This document shows, one piece after another, positions 50,744 to 53,751 of a DNA stretch of 53,751 bases (position 1 is its first letter; every line of letters starts with the position of its first letter). The position numbers and the translations under genes are program-made. This DNA is from RBG-16-66-20 sp049651845 (lineage in GTDB: Bacteria; Pseudomonadota; Gammaproteobacteria; Burkholderiales; SG8-39). The stretch spans positions 1 through 53,751 of the forward strand of contig JBASCW010000062.1 in the NCBI GenBank assembly GCA_049651845.1, in the 5' to 3' direction. Under the pieces are notes generated by a model. It did not search any database, was not told the DNA's origin, and was given only the letters and a program-made list of their open reading frames with translations.

Positions 50744-51919
50744 ATGCAATTTGCCCTTCCCACTGAACTCGGTGCTTGGCAGCAGCGCGTCCGGCAGTTT
50801 GTCCGCGAGGAGTTGCAGCCGCACGACGCGGCGGTCGAAGCCAACGGCAAGGTGCCTGAAACAGCAATGGCCGGCCTGCGGCGGATGGGCCTGTTCGGCA
50901 CCAATACGCCGACTGCCTATGGCGGCCTCGGCCTGTCGATGCTCGGGAGCTGCCTCGCCATCGAGGAGGTCGCCAAGGCTCACACGGCCTTCTACTACCT
51001 CAGCGGCGTCAACGTGCACATCGGCTCCAAGCCCATCGAGTTCGAGGGCAGCGAAGCCCTGAAACGGCGCTGGCTACCGGAACTCGCGTCTGGCCGCACG
51101 ATCGGTGCCTTTGCGTTGACCGAAGTCGACGCCGGCTCGGATGCCGCCCGCCTGAAAACCGTGGCCCGCCGCGACGGCCCTGACCACTACGTGCTGAACG
51201 GCAGCAAGATCTACATCACCAACGCGCCCGAAGCGGGCCTCTTTACCGTCTTCGCCACGGTCGACCCCACCCACGGCGCCAAGGGCGTGAGCGCGTTCGT
51301 GGTCGAGGCCGACACGCCCGGGCTCAAGATCGGCCGCACGATCGAAATGGCAGCCGGACGCGGTTCGTCCCATGCCGAGGTCTTCCTCGAGGACTGCCGG
51401 GTACCAATCGGCAACTTGCTCGGTGGCGAGGGCAAGGGATTCGCAATCGCAATGCGCTGCCTCGACGCCGGACGCACGCACTGGGGGGCCTATTGCGTCG
51501 GCGCCGCCCAGCAGCTTCTCGATCTCGCAGTGGCCCGCGCCTCCTCCCGCGAGACCTTTGGGCACCGCCTGCGCGAGCACCAGGGCATCGAATGGATGTT
51601 GGCGGACATGGCTGCCGCCGTGCATAGCGCGCGCCTGGTCGCCTACGAGGCCGCCTGGCGCTACGACCACGGCACGCCCGGCGAGCGCACGCGCGCCGCC
51701 GCAATGTCGAAATTGATCGGCGCCGACATGGTACAGCGCGTCGCCGACACGACGCTGCAGATTTTCGGCGGCGCCGGCTACTCGAAGGACCAGCCCATCG
51801 AGCGCATCTGGCGCGAGACGCGGGTCGTGCGGATCCTCGACGGCACTTCCGAGATGATGCGGCGCATCATCGCTCGCGATCTGTTTCGCGCGACCGGCCG
51901 GCGGAACGCACTCGTATGA
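50744..51919 (+). CDS. Acyl-CoA dehydrogenase
   Basis: The 391-residue FAD enzyme introduces the alpha-beta double bond into an acyl-CoA and passes electrons to ETF. The first signature is AFALTEVDAGSDAARLKTVA and the second is the C-terminal GGAGYSKDQPIERIWRETRVVRILDGTSEMMRR. Where medium-chain enzymes have the catalytic glutamate in YEGT, this one has LDGT, an aspartate. I chose the ATG at 50744; a TTG 20 codons upstream would lengthen the protein without family support. It is divergent from the acyl-CoA synthetase gene. Confidence 0.93.
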   Translation: MQFALPTELGAWQQRVRQFVREELQPHDAAVEANGKVPETAMAGLRRMGLFGTNTPTAYGGLGLSMLGSCLAIEEVAKAHTAFYYLSGVNVHIGSKPIEFEGSEALKRRWLPELASGRTIGAFALTEVDAGSDAARLKTVARRDGPDHYVLNGSKIYITNAPEAGLFTVFATVDPTHGAKGVSAFVVEADTPGLKIGRTIEMAAGRGSSHAEVFLEDCRVPIGNLLGGEGKGFAIAMRCLDAGRTHWGAYCVGAAQQLLDLAVARASSRETFGHRLREHQGIEWMLADMAAAVHSARLVAYEAAWRYDHGTPGERTRAAAMSKLIGADMVQRVADTTLQIFGGAGYSKDQPIERIWRETRVVRILDGTSEMMRRIIARDLFRATGRRNALV

Positions 51920-51946
51920 ACAACGCGTCTCGAGGAGAGGACGACG

Positions 51947-52186
51947 ATGAAGACCGTGCTTTGCGATCCGCGTGCCGATTGCGTGCTCGCACGCCTGGAC
52001 GAAGAGGCCAAGCAGCAGTCGGCCGAGATGCGCCGCTACGATGACGCCAAGAAGTAGTCAGCCAGGCGGACAACCGACCCCAGATCTGCCGCCGATATGG
52101 CCTTCGCGCGCAACCCGAAAAACGGCTTCCGCTCGGTGTCGCTGTCGCACCAGGAAGGTCTGGAGATCTCGGTCAAGCTCGGCTGA
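51947..52186 (+). pseudogene. Remnant of an internally deleted gene
   Basis: A strong ribosome-binding site (GGAGAGG) precedes an ATG at 51947 that opens 36 codons (KTVLCDPRADCVLARLDEEA and on) ending in TAG at 52055-52057. The same frame reopens at once and finishes with NPKNGFRSVSLSHQEGLEISVKLG before TGA at 52184-52186. The first piece looks like the start and the second like the end of one enzyme, possibly an AdoMet-dependent O-methyltransferase. The middle appears lost. The family assignment is weak; the split layout is what I see. Confidence 0.5.
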
Positions 52187-52273
52187 ATTCCCCTGGACAG
52201 TCCACGGCGGACATGTTCCGCGTGCAATTCCGTTCTAAGGTCCCTCTTCCATCCGTTGGCGACAGGAGGCCTC

Positions 52274-52975
52274 GTGTCGGCCACGACGTTGAAGCTCAAG
52301 CAGAAGCGAAGCAAGGATCGACGGGACAGGATCGTGACGGCGGCCACGCGCCTGTTCGGCAAGCGCGGGATCGCCCAGACCTCCCTCACCGACGTGGCGC
52401 GGTTGGCGGGCGTGCCGTTGCCCAGCCTGTACGACTACTTCAAGGACAAGCGGGACCTTGTCGCCGCCGTTCCGGAAGCCAATTACCTGGCCCTCTACCA
52501 GCAGCTGACGACAGCCATCACAGGCGGCAACCGCGCAGCCAGGAGCCAACTCCGGGCGATCTATCTCGGCAACCTCGAATACATCCGCGCCAACCCAGCC
52601 TGGGGGCGCGTGTTCTTCCTGGAGATCTGGCCGAGCGTTGCCATCGGTGAGGCTCGCATCCGCAAGGCAGTCGACCGCTACGCCTTGCGCTATGTCGAAC
52701 TAATACGCGGCGCGATCGACTCAGGCCATTACCGCAAGCGCCTCGATCCCTATCTTGCCATGTCGCTGCTCATGGGCGGCATGTGCCAACTGACGGTGGT
52801 TTGGTTGCTGTACGGACGGCCCTATGATCTCGTGGCGAAAGGTTGTGAACTGTTTGATCTTCTCGAAAGCTCTTTCCTGCAAATTCCCATTTCGAGGAAG
52901 GACCGGCGCAGACCAGCTGATAAAACTCCAGGTCGTGCTAGCGGTAAAGGCAGAGCGGTCGATCCCGGGTCCTAG
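52274..52975 (+). CDS. TetR/AcrR-family transcription regulator
   Basis: The 233-residue regulator has an N-terminal TetR helix-turn-helix (residues about 15-65; RIVTAATRLFGKRGIAQTSL, then VARLAGVPLPSLYDYFKDKRDLV) and a C-terminal ligand-binding helical domain. I chose the GTG at 52274 because AGGAGG lies 3 nt before it; a TTG six codons upstream lacks such a site. The C-terminus ends in a basic tail (RKDRRRPADKTPGRASGKGR). It probably represses the neighbouring acyl-CoA genes and is released by an acyl-CoA, as in FadR-like TetR regulators. That role is inference. Confidence 0.9.
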   Translation: MSATTLKLKQKRSKDRRDRIVTAATRLFGKRGIAQTSLTDVARLAGVPLPSLYDYFKDKRDLVAAVPEANYLALYQQLTTAITGGNRAARSQLRAIYLGNLEYIRANPAWGRVFFLEIWPSVAIGEARIRKAVDRYALRYVELIRGAIDSGHYRKRLDPYLAMSLLMGGMCQLTVVWLLYGRPYDLVAKGCELFDLLESSFLQIPISRKDRRRPADKTPGRASGKGRAVDPGS

Positions 52976-53054
52976 AGCAGCGCCGATCGGGTAATGACTA
53001 TGCCGCCCGCCGCACCGTCCAGTCACGCCCGACCGTCGGTACGTTCAAGACACA

Positions 53055-53751
53055 TGGCATCACCCCGGTTCCCCGGACACTGGCCTAAGCTTGGTTTAGC
53101 TTCTCGAACTGATCCGGGCTCAGCAGGTCGAGCGTCGAATGCCGACGCCGCGGATTGTAGAACCTCTCGATGTAGTCGAACACGTCTGCTCGGGCCTCGT
53201 CCCTGGTGGCGTATTGCTCACGCCGGTACACGCGCTCGCGCTTGAGCGTGGAGAAGAAGCTCTCCATCACGGCGCTGTCCCAGCAATCGCCCCGCCTGCT
53301 CATGCTGCAGGTCACGCCCTGATCGGCCAGCAGCCGCTGGAAGTCCTCGGCCGTGTACTGGCCGCCCTGGTCCGAGTGGTGCAGCAGGTCCATTACCTTG
53401 CCCCGACGCCAGATTGCCATCAACAGCGCATCGGTCACCAGCTGCGCGGTCATCGTCGAGCTCATCGACCAGCCCACCACTTTGCGGCTGTACAGATCCA
53501 ACACCGCCGCCACGTACAGCCAGCCCTCCGTTGTCCAGACGTAGGTGAAGTCCGCCACCCATTTCTTGTTCGGTCCATCGGCTTCGAACTGCCGATCCAA
53601 GAGGTTGGAGGCGATGCGGTGCTCCGGTCGCACCCCTTCATCGTCTGGACGCCAGGCGCATCAGCCGCCCCGTGCGCCGCTTGCCACAGCGCTCGCCCCA
53701 GTCGCGCAGATCGCGCGCCACCCGGATCGCCCCGTAGGTGCCGTCGCTCGC
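53055..53751 (-). mobile_element. IS3-family insertion sequence, one end inside the window
   Basis: The transposase frame at the window edge belongs to an IS3-family element. Its 3' end side lies near 53055-53085, where TGGCATCACCCCGGTTCCCC resembles the terminal repeats of such elements. The other end, and any upstream orfA, is beyond the window, so the exact boundary is not proven. Confidence 0.6.
53085..53751 (-). pseudogene. IS3-family transposase OrfB, frameshifted and cut by the window edge
   Basis: The DDE integrase core is complete: WVADFTYVWTTEGWLYVAAVLDLYSRKVVGWSM with the first Asp, LLHHSDQGGQYTAEDF with the second, and DCWDSAVMESFFSTLKRERV with the Glu. From the window edge an upstream frame reads as the usual N-terminal part (SDGTYGAIRVARDLRDWG, GRLMRLA). 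It stops at TGA (53638-53640). The core frame is offset by one base, and its GTG at 53633 lies just past that stop. Compared with relatives, a short basic stretch is missing at the junction, so a small out-of-frame deletion probably inactivated the gene. Confidence 0.8.

Overview
The window is a high-GC chromosomal stretch that reads as a betaproteobacterium, most like Burkholderiales or a near relative. The evidence is gene order and protein character: rpsU-yqeY-dnaG-rpoD with tsaD divergent, hemA-prfA-prmC-grxD, a LytS/LytTR pair (AlgZ/AlgR type) running into hemC-hemD, an RpoD with a long Lys/Ala-rich N-terminus, and a CIRCE-controlled groESL. Most of it is core housekeeping DNA. Several tracts look acquired or decayed.

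Layout. 1-3485 (minus): sensor kinase, LytTR regulator, hemC, hemD (cut by the window edge). 3522-6234 (plus): argH and a Ser/Thr kinase fused to a cyclic-nucleotide-binding domain. 6231-9725 (minus): hemA, prfA, prmC, grxD. 9785-15026 (minus): a translationally coupled signalling module of a membrane histidine kinase, a single-domain receiver and a REC-PAS-GAF-GGDEF-EAL protein with a degenerate GGDEF. 15265-16749: a three-PAS LuxR regulator. 16868-18382: an acyl carrier protein and a ketosynthase. 18388-20542: an AT-richer restriction-modification pair whose nuclease is a clear NotI relative, lying beside tRNA-Phe. 20831-23722: an orphan OmpR-type regulator and groESL. 23744-30544: dacB, then the ridA-recG-ubiA-(membrane protein)-ubiD operon. 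30565-36930: small genes, tRNA-Ala, a SapC-family gene convergent with a type I secretion ABC/HlyD pair, two envelope genes and vapBC. 36962-43115: tRNA-Ile2, rpoD, dnaG, yqeY, rpsU, tsaD. 43112-48689: plsY, folB, ybaK, xerD, ogt, an LDH2-type dehydrogenase, a dienelactone hydrolase and an NADPH oxidoreductase. 48717-53751: an accessory tract bounded by a decayed secreted-protein gene and a broken IS3-family transposase, holding an acyl-CoA synthetase, an acyl-CoA dehydrogenase, a TetR regulator and an internally deleted gene.

Cross-cutting patterns. Many monocistronic or operon-leading genes have a TANNNT -10-like hexamer only 6-9 nt before the start codon and no Shine-Dalgarno sequence. This suggests widespread leaderless mRNAs. 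Two divergent pairs (ridA/TPR gene and plsY/folB) seem to share one overlapping, symmetric -10. Convergent genes repeatedly share one palindromic stop (TTAA or CTAG). The most notable single items are the NotI-like R-M system, the kinase-cNMP fusion, the prmC start anomaly, the HlyD protein lacking one arm of its hairpin, and the SapC/type I secretion neighbourhood.
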